Below, in pieces: positions 40,645 to 50,182 of a DNA stretch of 64,000 bases. This stretch comes from Amnibacterium flavum (GTDB lineage: Bacteria > Actinomycetota > Actinomycetes > Actinomycetales > Microbacteriaceae): positions 111,692-175,691 of the forward strand of contig NZ_QEOP01000004.1 in assembly GCF_003097495.1 (NCBI RefSeq). The letters run 5' to 3'. The notes below the pieces were generated by a model that was given only the letters and a program-made list of their open reading frames with translations, did not search any database and was not told where the DNA came from. The translations under genes were made by a program, and so were the position numbers. The stretch's first letter is position 1. The number at the start of each line of letters is the position of its first letter.

Positions 40645-40711
40645 ATCCATCCCGCCCGCCCGGGCCGCCGCCTCGTAACGGCGATCCGGGGCTCAGGGCG
40701 CCGGAAGTAAG

Positions 40712-42328
40712 ATGTCAGCCATGTCTTCCGGCGATTCCTTCTACATCACGACGCCGATCTTCTACCCCAGCGATGTTCCGCACATCGGGCACGGCTACAC
40801 CGAGGTCGCCGCCGATGTCCTGGCCCGCTGGCACCGGCAGGCCGGCGACGACACCTGGCTCCTCACGGGCACCGACGAGCACGGGCAGAAGATGCTCCGC
40901 ACCGCCGCCGCGGGAGGCATGACGCCCGGCGAATGGGCCGACCGTCTCGTCGCCGAGTCGTGGATCCCGCTGCTCGAGACCCTCGACATCGCCAACGACG
41001 ACTTCATCCGCACGACGCAGCCCCGGCACGAGACCGGTGTGCAGGCGTTCGTGTCGAAGCTGCACGACGACGGCTTCATCTACACGGGCGAGTACGAGGG
41101 CTACTACTGCGTCGGCTGCGAGGAGTACAAGCAGCAGAGCGAGCTCGTCGAGGGCACCGGGCCGTTCGAGGGTCAGCAGGTCTGCGCCATCCACTCGAAG
41201 CCGGTCGAGCTGCTGCAGGAGCGCAACTACTTCTTCCGCATGAGCGACTTCCAGGAGAAGCTGCTCGCCCTCTATGAGGAGCGCCCCGATTTCGTGCAGC
41301 CCGAGAGCGCGCGCAACGAGGTCGTCTCGTTCGTCAAGCAGGGGCTCGCCGACCTGTCGATCTCGCGGTCCAGCTTCGACTGGGGCATCCCGATCCCGTG
41401 GGACGGCGACCACATCCTCTACGTGTGGTTCGACGCACTGCTCAACTACGCGACCGCGGTCGGCTACGGCAAAGACGAGGAGCAGTTCGAGCGCCGCTGG
41501 CCCGGCATCCAACTGGTCGGCAAGGACATCCTCCGCTTCCACGCCGTCATCTGGCCGGCCATGCTCATGGCCGCAGGGCTCGAGGTCCCCAAGCACGTCT
41601 TCGCGCACGGCTGGCTCCTCGTCGGGGGCGAGAAGATGTCGAAGTCGAAGCTCACCGGAATCGCCCCCGAGCAGATCACCGACGTGTTCGGCTCCGACGC
41701 CTTCCGCTACTACTTCATGCGCGCCATCACCTTCGGGCAGGACGGCTCGTTCAGCTGGGAGGACCTGTCGGCCCGCTACCAGGCCGAGCTCGCCAACGGC
41801 TTCGGCAACCTCGCCTCCCGCGTGACCGCGATGGTGACCCGGTACGTCGGCGGGGTGGTTCCCGCGCCGGGCGAGTACACGGAGGCGGACCTGAAGATCC
41901 AGGCGACGGTCGCCCGCGCGACCGCCGACGCGGATGCCGCCATGGAGCGGTTCGCGATCCACGAGGCCATCGGCGCGGTGTGGACCATCGTCGAGGAGCT
42001 CAACGGCTACATCACCGAACAGGAGCCGTGGGTCATCGCCAAGGACGAGACCCGCCGCGAGCGTCTGGCCACCGTGCTGTACACCGCCGCCGAGGGGCTG
42101 CGTTCGCTCGCGGTGCTGCTCTCCCCGGTCATCCCCAAGGCGACCGCCAAGCTCTGGACCGCGCTCGGTGCCGAGGCCGGGCTCGGCGCCCTCGCCGTCC
42201 AGCCGCTCCGCGACGCCGGGGGTTGGGGTCAGCTGCCGGTCGGATCGCAGGTGACGAAGCTTGAGGCGCTCTTCCCGCGGATCGAGCAAGAGGTCGAGAC
42301 CCCTGCGGCCGCGCCGGCAGGAGCGTGA
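40712..42328 (+). CDS. metG: Methionyl-tRNA synthetase
   Basis: 538 aa. ATG 40712 has GGAAG upstream; ATG 40721 is an alternative start. Class I synthetase: HIGH (residues 24-27, in PHIGHGY), KMSKS (308-312), WFDALLNYATAVGYG and FFRMSDFQEKLL. Cytoplasmic; charges tRNA-Met. First gene of a probable metG-tatD-rsmA operon with gaps of 4-10 bp. Confidence 0.97.
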   Translation: MSAMSSGDSFYITTPIFYPSDVPHIGHGYTEVAADVLARWHRQAGDDTWLLTGTDEHGQKMLRTAAAGGMTPGEWADRLVAESWIPLLETLDIANDDFIRTTQPRHETGVQAFVSKLHDDGFIYTGEYEGYYCVGCEEYKQQSELVEGTGPFEGQQVCAIHSKPVELLQERNYFFRMSDFQEKLLALYEERPDFVQPESARNEVVSFVKQGLADLSISRSSFDWGIPIPWDGDHILYVWFDALLNYATAVGYGKDEEQFERRWPGIQLVGKDILRFHAVIWPAMLMAAGLEVPKHVFAHGWLLVGGEKMSKSKLTGIAPEQITDVFGSDAFRYYFMRAITFGQDGSFSWEDLSARYQAELANGFGNLASRVTAMVTRYVGGVVPAPGEYTEADLKIQATVARATADADAAMERFAIHEAIGAVWTIVEELNGYITEQEPWVIAKDETRRERLATVLYTAAEGLRSLAVLLSPVIPKATAKLWTALGAEAGLGALAVQPLRDAGGWGQLPVGSQVTKLEALFPRIEQEVETPAAAPAGA

Positions 42329-42332
42329 CGCG

Positions 42333-43292
42333 ATGACGAGCCTTCCCCCCACCCATCTGCGCGAGCGCGGACGCGACGGAGACGAGCGAGCGGACCTCGA
42401 CTACCCGCCGCTGCCCGAGGCGCTGACCGTCACGGTCTACGACAACCACACCCACCTCGAGATCGCGGACGGCGCGAATTCGCTCGATTACCGCGAGCAC
42501 CTCGACCGGGCCTCCGCGGTCGGCGTGCGCGGGGTCGTCCAGGTCGGAACCGATCTCGAGACGAGTCGCTGGTCGGCCGAGGTCGCCGCGGTCGAACCCC
42601 GCATCCTCGCCGCCGTTGCGCTGCACCCCAACGAAGCGCCCGAACTCGCCGCACGCGGCGAGCTGCAGGCGGCGCTCGCCGAGATCGACGAGCTCGCCAG
42701 CCGGCCCCGCGTCCGTGCGATCGGCGAGACCGGTCTCGACTTCTTCCGCACCGGACCCGAGGGTCGCACCTCGCAGTTCGAGAGCTTCGAGGCGCACATC
42801 GAGATCGCGAAGAAGCACGGGCTCGCCCTCCAGATCCACGATCGCGACGCCCACGAGTACGTCGTCAAGACGCTGCTGCGGGTCGGCGCACCCGAGAACA
42901 CGGTGTTCCACTGCTTCTCGGGCGACCTCGAGCTCGCGCGGGTGCTCGCCGACAACGGCTGGTACGCCTCGTTCGCCGGCACGGTGACCTTCAAGAACGC
43001 GCAGAACATCCGCGACGCTCTCGAGTTCCTGCCTCGAGCTCAGCTGCTGCTCGAAACCGACGCGCCCTACCTGACGCCGACGCCGCTGCGCGGGCGGCCG
43101 AACGCTCCGTATCTGCTGCCGTACACGCTCCGCTCGATGGCCGACTACCTCGGCACCGACCCCTCCATGCTCGCGGCGCAGATCAGCTCGAACACCGAGC
43201 TCGTCTACGGTTCGTGGGACTCCGAGCCCCCCGAGCCCGACCAGGAGTCCGGTGTGGGCGACACGGATCCGCTCGCCGCCGACATCGCGTGA
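42333..43292 (+). CDS. TatD-family deoxyribonuclease
   Basis: 319 aa; the ATG has AGGAG nine bases upstream, and starts five bases after the metG stop. Metal ligands H39/H41 (DNHTHLE), GETGLDFFR, LQIHDRDAHEY, HCFSG and LLLETDAPYLTP. A ~35-residue polar N-terminal extension precedes the barrel. TatD proteins are metal-dependent 3'-5' DNA exonucleases. Confidence 0.93.
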   Translation: MTSLPPTHLRERGRDGDERADLDYPPLPEALTVTVYDNHTHLEIADGANSLDYREHLDRASAVGVRGVVQVGTDLETSRWSAEVAAVEPRILAAVALHPNEAPELAARGELQAALAEIDELASRPRVRAIGETGLDFFRTGPEGRTSQFESFEAHIEIAKKHGLALQIHDRDAHEYVVKTLLRVGAPENTVFHCFSGDLELARVLADNGWYASFAGTVTFKNAQNIRDALEFLPRAQLLLETDAPYLTPTPLRGRPNAPYLLPYTLRSMADYLGTDPSMLAAQISSNTELVYGSWDSEPPEPDQESGVGDTDPLAADIA

Positions 43293-43302
43293 GAGATTCA
43301 GC

Positions 43303-44154
43303 ATGACGGGTCTTCTCGGGCCGTCGGAGGTCCGGATGATCGCCGCGCGGCTCGGGGTCCAACCGACCAAGAAGCTCGGCCAGAACTTCGTGATCGACCC
43401 GAATACGGTCCGTCGCATCGTGCGCCTCGCCGGGGTGCAGGCAGGGGAGCGGGTCGTCGAGATCGGGCCGGGGCTGGGCTCCCTCACACTCGGCATCCTC
43501 GAGTCGGGTGCGGAGGTCGTCGCCGTCGAGATCGACGACCGCCTCGGCGCCGAGCTGCCCGCGACGGTCCGCGAGATGGCGGGCGATGACGCGGCAGCTC
43601 GCCTCGACGTCCGCATCGCCGACGCGATGGTCGTGACCGAGCTGCCCGATCCCGTCCGTCTCGTGGCGAACCTGCCGTACAACGTGTCGGTGCCGGTGCT
43701 GCTGCACTTCCTCGAGCACTTCCCGAGCATCCGATCGGGGGTCGTCATGGTGCAGGCCGAGGTCGGCGAGCGCATCGCCGCCGGGCCGGGGTCGAAGGCC
43801 TACGGTTCGCCCAGCGTCAAGGCCGCCTGGTACGGCGATTTCAGCATCGCGGGCCGGGTGAGTCGGCAGATCTTCTGGCCCGTCCCGAATGTCGACTCCG
43901 TGCTCGTCGGCTTCACCCGACGGGAGGAGCCGCGGGGCGACGAGGAACTGCGTCGACGCGTGTTCGGTCTCGTCGACGCGGCGTTCGGTCAGCGCCGGAA
44001 GATGCTGCGGCAGGCGCTCGCGGGCGTGCTGGGCTCGAGCGATCAGGCCGTCGCCGTGCTCGAGAACGCCGGCATCGAGCCGACGGCCCGTGGCGAGATC
44101 CTCGTGATCGACGACTTCATCCGCATCGCTAGAGCCCAGCTGAACGTGCGCTGA
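43303..44154 (+). CDS. rsmA: 16S rRNA dimethyladenosine transferase RsmA/KsgA
   Basis: 283 aa. N-terminal KKLGQNFVIDPNTVRRIV, SAM loop EIGPGLGSLT and catalytic NLPYNVSVP, then FWPVPNVDSVLV. It dimethylates A1518/A1519 of 16S rRNA. In mycobacteria an rpf gene separates tatD and rsmA; here they are adjacent. Confidence 0.97.
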   Translation: MTGLLGPSEVRMIAARLGVQPTKKLGQNFVIDPNTVRRIVRLAGVQAGERVVEIGPGLGSLTLGILESGAEVVAVEIDDRLGAELPATVREMAGDDAAARLDVRIADAMVVTELPDPVRLVANLPYNVSVPVLLHFLEHFPSIRSGVVMVQAEVGERIAAGPGSKAYGSPSVKAAWYGDFSIAGRVSRQIFWPVPNVDSVLVGFTRREEPRGDEELRRRVFGLVDAAFGQRRKMLRQALAGVLGSSDQAVAVLENAGIEPTARGEILVIDDFIRIARAQLNVR

Positions 44155-44244
44155 CCCCGGCTCGGTGAGCGTGTCGGCCCTCCGGGGGCGTCGCGGTACC
44201 CGAGGATCGATGTGCGCGATCCGATGCGCCCGGGGGATCAGTCC

Positions 44245-45678
44245 ATGAAGTCACCGTTCCGTATCGCCGCCGTCGTGATGACTGCGGGGTTACTCGCCCT
44301 CGCTCCGGCGTTCGCTGCTTCCGCGGTGACCCAGGCGGCTTGGGCCCCGGCGTCGAGCGTGGCATCGGACGCCGACGATCCCGTCGTCGCGTCGGACGGC
44401 GCCACCATCGTGACCTCCTGGATCGACGACAGCACGCCCGGGGGTGCCATCAAGTTCCAGGTCACCACGGACGGAGGCGCCACCTGGTCCTCGATCACGA
44501 CGTTGACCGCCCCGAACACGTACCCGGACGACGTCTCCGTGTCCGTCTCGGGAACCACGATCGGTTTCGCGTACTTCAGCGGCTGGAACAGCGACGTGAT
44601 GGCGACGGTCAGCGTCGACGCCGGCTCGACCTTCAGCCAGCTCGTCGTCGTCTCGGGCGCATCGCAGCCCGAGATCGCCGTCGCAGGATCGACCGCGACC
44701 CTCGCCTGGATCCAGAGCGGCACCGTCTCCGCATCGACCACGTCCGACGGAGGCGTCACCTGGGGCGCACCGGCCGCGGTCTCGGCGGTCGGTTCTCCGA
44801 CGGATCTCCACGCCACCCGATCGACGACGTCCTCCACGCTCGCCTGGAGCGAGTTCGACTCGGTGGTATGGGCGGACTCGTTCCACACCTCCGTCAGCAT
44901 GGACGGCGCCACCTGGTCCTCGCCCGCCGTCGTCGTTCCCGCCGGCCTCGACCTCGCCCACATCGTCCAGTCCGGCTCGACGGTGACTGTGGTCTACCTG
45001 TTCACGGACCCCGGCACCTCCGACGAGTCGATCCGCGTGGTCCGCAGCGCCGACAACGGGATCACCTGGTCCGCTCCGCTGACCCTCGACTCGGTCGTCG
45101 ATGCCGACGATCCCGAACTGACCCTCAACGGTGCCCGCATGGCCGTCGCCTACACGGCCGACGGTGCGTCGGGCGATCCGGTCCTCCGCGTCGTCAGCAG
45201 CACCGATGGCGGTGCGACCTGGGGCTCGCCCGTCGTGGCCTTCGACGGGGGAGGAGCCGACATCGACGAGTACCGGGCGTTCTCGCTCGACGATGCTCTC
45301 GTCGCGACCTACAACGTCGAGGTGGGTTCGAGCATGGAGCTCCGTGCCATCAGCTCGGTCGACGGGGGGCTCACCTGGACTGCACCGGTGCTCTACGACT
45401 CGACCGGCGACGGCGTGACGCCGGTGCTGGTCGGCTTCGGCAACCGGGTGTCGCTCCTCTGGGTGAGCGATTCCGGTGAGCTGTCGCGGGCCGTCCTGAC
45501 GGCGATGCCCGACACCGCATCGCCTGCCGCGGCCGCGCAGCCGGTCGTCGTCGCCCCCCGCCTCCCCGACACCGGCGCCTCCCTCGAGATGCCGTTCGCG
45601 CTCGGCGCGATGGCGCTGATCGCGGGTGCAGCCCTCGTCGAGACCGCCCGGATGAGGACGAAGCGCGCCTCGGACTGA
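44245..45678 (+). CDS. Sortase-anchored Asp-box (BNR) surface protein
   Basis: 477 aa. Signal peptide MKSPFRIAAVVMTAGLLALAPAFAASA; six Asp-box motifs S/T-x-D-x-G-x-T-W (TTDGGATW, TSDGGVTW, SMDGATW, SADNGITW, SSTDGGATW, SVDGGLTW) suggest a beta-propeller. The C-terminus has LPDTG (440-444), a hydrophobic helix and RMRTKRASD, a complete cell-wall sorting signal. It lacks obvious sialidase catalytic residues (FRIP Arg triad), so enzyme activity is doubtful. Inserted between rsmA and ispE. A strong terminator follows. Confidence 0.85.
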   Translation: MKSPFRIAAVVMTAGLLALAPAFAASAVTQAAWAPASSVASDADDPVVASDGATIVTSWIDDSTPGGAIKFQVTTDGGATWSSITTLTAPNTYPDDVSVSVSGTTIGFAYFSGWNSDVMATVSVDAGSTFSQLVVVSGASQPEIAVAGSTATLAWIQSGTVSASTTSDGGVTWGAPAAVSAVGSPTDLHATRSTTSSTLAWSEFDSVVWADSFHTSVSMDGATWSSPAVVVPAGLDLAHIVQSGSTVTVVYLFTDPGTSDESIRVVRSADNGITWSAPLTLDSVVDADDPELTLNGARMAVAYTADGASGDPVLRVVSSTDGGATWGSPVVAFDGGGADIDEYRAFSLDDALVATYNVEVGSSMELRAISSVDGGLTWTAPVLYDSTGDGVTPVLVGFGNRVSLLWVSDSGELSRAVLTAMPDTASPAAAAQPVVVAPRLPDTGASLEMPFALGAMALIAGAALVETARMRTKRASD

Positions 45679-45690
45679 CCCCGATCGCGT

Positions 45691-45729
45691 GAGGCCGCGA
45701 ACGGCCCGCCCGGCGCCGTTCGCGGCCTC
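45691..45729 (+). terminator. Terminator hairpin after the Asp-box gene
   Basis: GAGGCCGCGAACGGC (45691-45705) pairs perfectly with GCCGTTCGCGGCCTC (45715-45729), loop of 9. It isolates the surface-protein gene from ispE. Confidence 0.75.
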
Positions 45730-45799
45730 GGAGCCTTCGGCGACCCGGGCGGGAGGGGCCCGGTCCGTGAGTCTCGCCGGTACGGGTTAGGTTGGATGC

Positions 45800-46729
45800 A
45801 TGAGCTCGCCGGCGTCTCCCGTCACCGTTCGGGCACCGGGAAAGCTGAACGTCTCGCTGCGCGTCGGCCAGCTGCAGGACGACGGCTACCACGACGTCGC
45901 GACCGCCTACCAGGCCGTCTCGCTCTACGAAGAGGTGCGCGCCTTCCCGGCGAGCGACTTCTCCGTCTCGTTCGACGGCCCGATCGACACCAGCGGCCTC
46001 GAGACCGACGGGTCGAACATCGCCATCAAGGCCGCGCGCGTGCTCGCCCGGGCCGCCGACTACCGCGGCGGAGTGCACCTCGAGATCACCAAGCGGGTGC
46101 CGATCGCCGGCGGCATGGGCGGAGGGTCGGCCGACGCCGCCGCCGCGCTCCTCGCCTGCGAGACGCTGTGGGGCTGCGGCATGAGCCGCGAGGACCTCCA
46201 CGACCTCGCTGCGGGACTCGGCGCCGATGTGCCGTTCGCGCTGATGGGCGGCACCGCCGTCGGCACGGGCCGGGGTGACGAACTCAGTCCCGCACTCGCG
46301 CAGGGGGTCTTCCACTGGGTCCTCGTGCTCGCTGAGCAGGGCATGAGCACCCCCACCGTGTACCGCGAGCTCGACCTGCACCGCGAACGGAACGCGGCCG
46401 ACCTGTCACCGATCGCCGTCGCCCCGCAGGTCGACGCGGGGGTCCTGCAGGCGCTGCGCGCCGGTGACCCGCACCTGCTGGCCGACAGCATGCACAACGA
46501 CCTCCAGGCCCCGGCGCTGCACCTCATGCCGTCGCTGTCGGCGACGCTGGAGTTGGGCGAGAGCAACGGCGCCCTCGCCGGCATCGTGTCGGGCTCGGGC
46601 CCGACGATCGCGTTCCTCGCCGCCGACCCCGACGCCGCCATCGAGCTGCAGATCGCTCTCTCCGCCGCGCGACGTCAGGCCGTGCGTGTCACGGCCCCGG
46701 CCCACGGCGCGAAGGTCGTCCAGAACTAA
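45800..46729 (+). CDS. ispE: 4-diphosphocytidyl-2-C-methyl-D-erythritol kinase IspE
   Basis: 309 aa. GHMP kinase motifs: [31 protein letters not shown] and [11 protein letters not shown]. Fourth step of the MEP isoprenoid pathway. Conserved neighbour of rsmA. Confidence 0.96.
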   Translation: MSSPASPVTVRAPGKLNVSLRVGQLQDDGYHDVATAYQAVSLYEEVRAFPASDFSVSFDGPIDTSGLETDGSNIAIKAARVLARAADYRGGVHLEITKRVPIAGGMGGGSADAAAALLACETLWGCGMSREDLHDLAAGLGADVPFALMGGTAVGTGRGDELSPALAQGVFHWVLVLAEQGMSTPTVYRELDLHRERNAADLSPIAVAPQVDAGVLQALRAGDPHLLADSMHNDLQAPALHLMPSLSATLELGESNGALAGIVSGSGPTIAFLAADPDAAIELQIALSAARRQAVRVTAPAHGAKVVQN

Positions 46730-46868
46730 GGGTCCCGGGTCTCGGTACGCGCTCCGCGCTCCTCGACCTCCGAGTGGTGAGGCGGGGATCTGTTCGGAGG
46801 TCGAGCAGGCCGCAGGCACGTACCGAGACCGGTCGAGTAGGCCGCAGACCGTATCGAGAACCCGGACC
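46730..46868. repeat. Palindromic C elements between convergent genes
   Basis: GTCTCGGTACGCGCTCCGCG...CTCGACCTCCGA is followed by its inverted copy TCGGAGGTCGAGCAGG...CGTACCGAGACC and a third, partial GGTCGAGTAGGCCGCAG copy. Together they give a very long stem between the stops of ispE and the Ntn hydrolase. One C element is also in 3799-3960. Confidence 0.85.
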
Positions 46869-46869
46869 C

Positions 46870-47805
46870 TCAGTACGCCAGCGCGGTCGGAGCGAGAGCG
46901 CCCGACACCTCGCCCTGCAGCTCGGGGTCGCGCGGGTTCAGCGAACGCACCTCGCGGGAATCGGCGAGGTCGGCCAGATCGACCCAGATGGTGAACGGGC
47001 TCCTCGTGGAGCGGAAGTAGTAGCGCAGCGCGGTGATGTCGGCGGCGGCGAACCACCAGGTCGGGTAGGTGCCCCAGTCGCCGTCGGGCGCCCCGAACGG
47101 CACAGCCGTGTTGCCGATGACGCTCAGCACCCCGGCGACGACCTCGCGAGCGTCCGCCGGTTCGGGCAGGTGCTCGAGGAAGTAGTTGGCTCGGACGAAC
47201 CGCTGCGGCGACTCGATGTCACCCGGCAGCGGCAGGTCGCCGCCGAACGCGGAGTAACGGGCGAGATTCGCGAGCTGGTCGTCCAGCTTCGGCGCATTGG
47301 TCATCACCCGGTATTCGGGCCCGTGGTGCACGACGAGTGCGCCGTCGACGAGCTCGATGATCGCGGAGTCGCCGGTCCGGTCCTCGACGGCGAAGTGCAG
47401 CGCCATGACGATCCCGTTGACCAGCTGCGAGGTGATCCGCACGTCGGCGAGGTGATCGAGCACCTCATCGACGGTGGAGTACTGATCGAGCGCCCACTGC
47501 ACCCACATGACGTGCGAGAGGGTGGGGCGCTGGTCGGCCGGCTCGTAGATCGCGCCGTCGTGGTACAGGATGTGGGCGGCCAGCCCGCGCTCGTTGATTC
47601 CATCGGAGCTGCCGGTGCGCCATCCGCTCAGCACGACGCTCGAATACCGCGACGTCCATCTCGTCGAGCCGTCACCGCCGTGGCCGTCGCGCTCGAGGCC
47701 GCGCGGATAGAACCACAGGTCGGGCTCGTCGCTGAACATCCAGTCGAGGGATCGGCCGACGACCTTCGCGACCGGGTTGTCATTCCACAGGACGAGAGTG
47801 CACAT
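46870..47805 (-). CDS. Choloylglycine-hydrolase-family Ntn amidase
   Basis: 311 aa. After Met removal Cys2 would be the N-terminal nucleophile (MCTLVLW). R18 and D21 (GRSLDW) match the catalytic Arg/Asp of bile-salt hydrolase and penicillin V acylase, and MTNAP supplies the later Asn. No signal peptide, so it is probably cytoplasmic. Relatives cleave bile-salt, penicillin V or acyl-homoserine-lactone amides; substrate here unknown. Confidence 0.88.
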   Translation of the reverse strand: MCTLVLWNDNPVAKVVGRSLDWMFSDEPDLWFYPRGLERDGHGGDGSTRWTSRYSSVVLSGWRTGSSDGINERGLAAHILYHDGAIYEPADQRPTLSHVMWVQWALDQYSTVDEVLDHLADVRITSQLVNGIVMALHFAVEDRTGDSAIIELVDGALVVHHGPEYRVMTNAPKLDDQLANLARYSAFGGDLPLPGDIESPQRFVRANYFLEHLPEPADAREVVAGVLSVIGNTAVPFGAPDGDWGTYPTWWFAAADITALRYYFRSTRSPFTIWVDLADLADSREVRSLNPRDPELQGEVSGALAPTALAY

Positions 47806-47880
47806 GTCTGAACGCTAGGGCGCGAGGGGCGCTCGCCGCGCTCCCCACTCGGCGGGACACGACGATCCGGGCTCGGATCA

Positions 47881-47972
47881 CCCGCCCGCTGAGCCCGTCG
47901 AGGCGCCCCCTTCATTTCGCTGCGCTCAATGGGCGGGGCGCCCGCTGAGCCCGTCGAAGCGAAAGGGCAGGA
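47881..47972. repeat. Palindromic repeats A, B' and A
   Basis: CCCGCTGAGCCCGTCGAGGC, then TTTCGCTGCGCTCAATGGGC (reversed B), then CCGCTGAGCCCGTCGAAGC. It lies between two minus-strand genes. Confidence 0.8.
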
Positions 47973-47990
47973 CACGAGCGCACCGCGCGG

Positions 47991-48497
47991 TCAGTCGGCG
48001 GGTTCGCTCCTCGTGAGCACGGCGGGCCCGAGCGTGAGCACCCCGTCGGTGAGCGGCGTGGCCCGGATTCCGCCCCGACCTCGCAGCGCCTTGAACGCCC
48101 CCGGGGCGAGGGTGACGTTCATCCAGGCGCACGGATTGGCCGGACGGTTGCCCTGGAACTCGACCGGTCCGTGACCGCTGTCGAGAGTGAAGCGCGTGCC
48201 TCGCAGGGCGTCGACGTTGGCGCCGCGCAGCAGGATGTTGCGCCGGGTCGCCCTCGGATCCGGCGTCTCCTCCAGCGCGAGGTCGTCGACGAGCTGTTCG
48301 ACGGACTCCATGGCCATCAGCGTCACGGCGGCACGGCTGTGTGCCGCCTTGTTGAAGTAGCGGTCGCCGACGACGCCGAGTCTCGCCCGCAGCTCGATGC
48401 GGTCGGGGGTCTCCTCTCCGACGGAGGGGAGCGGGCCGTCGGCGGGCCGGCCCTCGTACCGGTGAACGGGGGAGACGATGAGCAGTGCGATCTCCAC
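47991..48497 (-). CDS. MOSC-domain protein
   Basis: 168 aa from GTG 48497 (VEIALLIVSPVHRYEGRPADG). The in-frame ATG at 48572 would add residues with unusual codons (AGA, AGT) and looks non-coding. MOSC features: GDRYFNKAAHSRAAVTLM, and the conserved Cys in NRPANPCAWMN. MOSC domains carry sulfur or bind pterin-type cofactors. Follows the GT-C gene closely. Confidence 0.82.
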   Translation of the reverse strand: MEIALLIVSPVHRYEGRPADGPLPSVGEETPDRIELRARLGVVGDRYFNKAAHSRAAVTLMAMESVEQLVDDLALEETPDPRATRRNILLRGANVDALRGTRFTLDSGHGPVEFQGNRPANPCAWMNVTLAPGAFKALRGRGGIRATPLTDGVLTLGPAVLTRSEPAD

Positions 48498-48577
48498 GTC
48501 GATCGATTCCGAGCCGGCCACCCGAGAACTCTCGATGGGCCGCGCGCCGCGGGGTCTGCGGCATCTCTCCATTTTCG

Positions 48578-50173
48578 TCACCGGACGTACCGCAGCACCC
48601 GTACACCCTCGAAATCCCACTCGTCGTCGAGCACGAAGCCGACGCCGCCGAGCGTCGTCGTCACGGCCGGCCGCTGATCCCGCGATGTGCTGGTGAGAAG
48701 CCAGACGACGTCGGTGTCTCGCAGCTCACCGACAACGCTCGTCAAGGGGTACTCGGTCTCCCACAGCTTCCCGCTCGTGTCGAGCGATTTCGCGAGAGTG
48801 ACATCGCGTAGCCCCTCGAACGCCTCCGGATACGCATATGCCGTCACCCGGGCGGATGCCAGCGGGTGGTAGCGCAATGTGCCGTAGACGATGGCCTCGC
48901 TTGTGCCCTTCGCTTGCTCGGCGCGTCTGTCGGCGAGGAAGTCGGCGACTTCCGACCAGCTCGAGTCCTGTTTCGCCTCAGGCTGCTTGTACTCGAGGTT
49001 GGGGATGAGGCAGAGGAGGAAGAGCGCGGCAACCGCGGCGATGCGCACTGAGCGCGGGCGCAGTGCTGCCAGGGCGATCGCGACGAGAACCGCGAAGGCG
49101 GGTGCGGTGAACGTGGCGTAGCGCGGTGAGTACAGCGGCGATGTGATCAGCGAGCCGATGATGAGGGCGGCGGGCGGCACTATCAGTAGAGGGAGCATGA
49201 GTTCGAGCACCGACGGAGTCAGCCCGGTGGCCGGCGCGTGCGTCTCACCGATCCGACCAGGCCGAACCCGGACGACCCGCGCAACAGCGAAGAGCACTCC
49301 CGCGATGGCGATCAGCCAGAAGAGGGTGGCGAGCTTGGCGTGCCCCGCGAAGAACTGGAACTCGATCACGTCTCTGAGGGTCTTGCGACCCACGGGGTCG
49401 ATCCAGGACACCTGACCGGACTGGCCGATAGTGCGCGAGGTGAGAGGTGCCGTGATGAGGAGCGCACCGATGCTCGCGCACAACCAACCGGTGAACCCGC
49501 GGCGTGCCGCCGTGTTCCGGCTGTGCCGCACCAGGATGACGGCGGCCGTCACTCCTGCGGCCGCCACGGCGAGCGCCAGGTAGAGGACGACGGCTACCGA
49601 CAGCGCAGCGAACGCGCTGTAGACGGCCCACCACAGCGTTCGAGTTCGTCGAGGAGCGTCCCCGAGCTGGAAGGCGTGAACGAAGAGCGCCAACATGCCG
49701 ACCGTCAAGGCTGTGCTGAGCGCGAATGAGCGACCTTCGCCGCCCGCCCAGACCACCCGGGGAAGGAAGCTGAACACGAGTCCCGCGATCACGGCGATCC
49801 GTCGCGTCGACACGGTATGCAGCAGTGCGACGAGGCCGGCCGCGGCGACGGCGACCGCGATGGCGCTCGGCAGACGCAGGCTGAACGGCGAATAACCGAC
49901 GAGATCGAACCACACGTGCATGCACGCGTAGAAGACCGCGTGTACCGAGTCCACCGAGCCCACCTCGGCGGCAAGGCCCGCCCAGCTGCGGGTCGACGAT
50001 GCGACCGTCGCGGCCTCGTCGTACCAGACGGATGGCACCCATGACCAGGCAACCGACAGCAGGAAGGCGAACGCTCCGATGCTCGCAGCGTCGCGGAGGA
50101 CGCGTCCGCGCTGCAGCGTCCCCGCAGGGTTCCCGATCGGGGCCGGTCTGCGGTGGAGCAGCGACGAGGTCAC
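48578..50173 (-). CDS. GT-C fold membrane glycosyltransferase-like protein (ArnT/mannosyltransferase type)
   Basis: 531 aa, GTG start, about 11 membrane helices and a C-terminal soluble domain (from ~400). The acidic motif of GT-C enzymes appears in the first outer loop: WVPSVWYDEAATVASS. These enzymes take a polyprenyl-phosphate sugar and add it to a surface acceptor. It follows the GT87-like gene by nine bases in the same direction. Possibly the final transferase of the locus at 50183-58280 (inference). Confidence 0.78.
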   Translation of the reverse strand: MTSSLLHRRPAPIGNPAGTLQRGRVLRDAASIGAFAFLLSVAWSWVPSVWYDEAATVASSTRSWAGLAAEVGSVDSVHAVFYACMHVWFDLVGYSPFSLRLPSAIAVAVAAAGLVALLHTVSTRRIAVIAGLVFSFLPRVVWAGGEGRSFALSTALTVGMLALFVHAFQLGDAPRRTRTLWWAVYSAFAALSVAVVLYLALAVAAAGVTAAVILVRHSRNTAARRGFTGWLCASIGALLITAPLTSRTIGQSGQVSWIDPVGRKTLRDVIEFQFFAGHAKLATLFWLIAIAGVLFAVARVVRVRPGRIGETHAPATGLTPSVLELMLPLLIVPPAALIIGSLITSPLYSPRYATFTAPAFAVLVAIALAALRPRSVRIAAVAALFLLCLIPNLEYKQPEAKQDSSWSEVADFLADRRAEQAKGTSEAIVYGTLRYHPLASARVTAYAYPEAFEGLRDVTLAKSLDTSGKLWETEYPLTSVVGELRDTDVVWLLTSTSRDQRPAVTTTLGGVGFVLDDEWDFEGVRVLRYVR

Positions 50174-50182
50174 CGGACGAGA

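Noticed and set aside
48498..48572. N-terminal extension of the MOSC protein from ATG 48572
   Set aside because: The codons there (AGA, AGT) and the residues are unlike the rest of the gene; the GTG at 48497 fits the family start.
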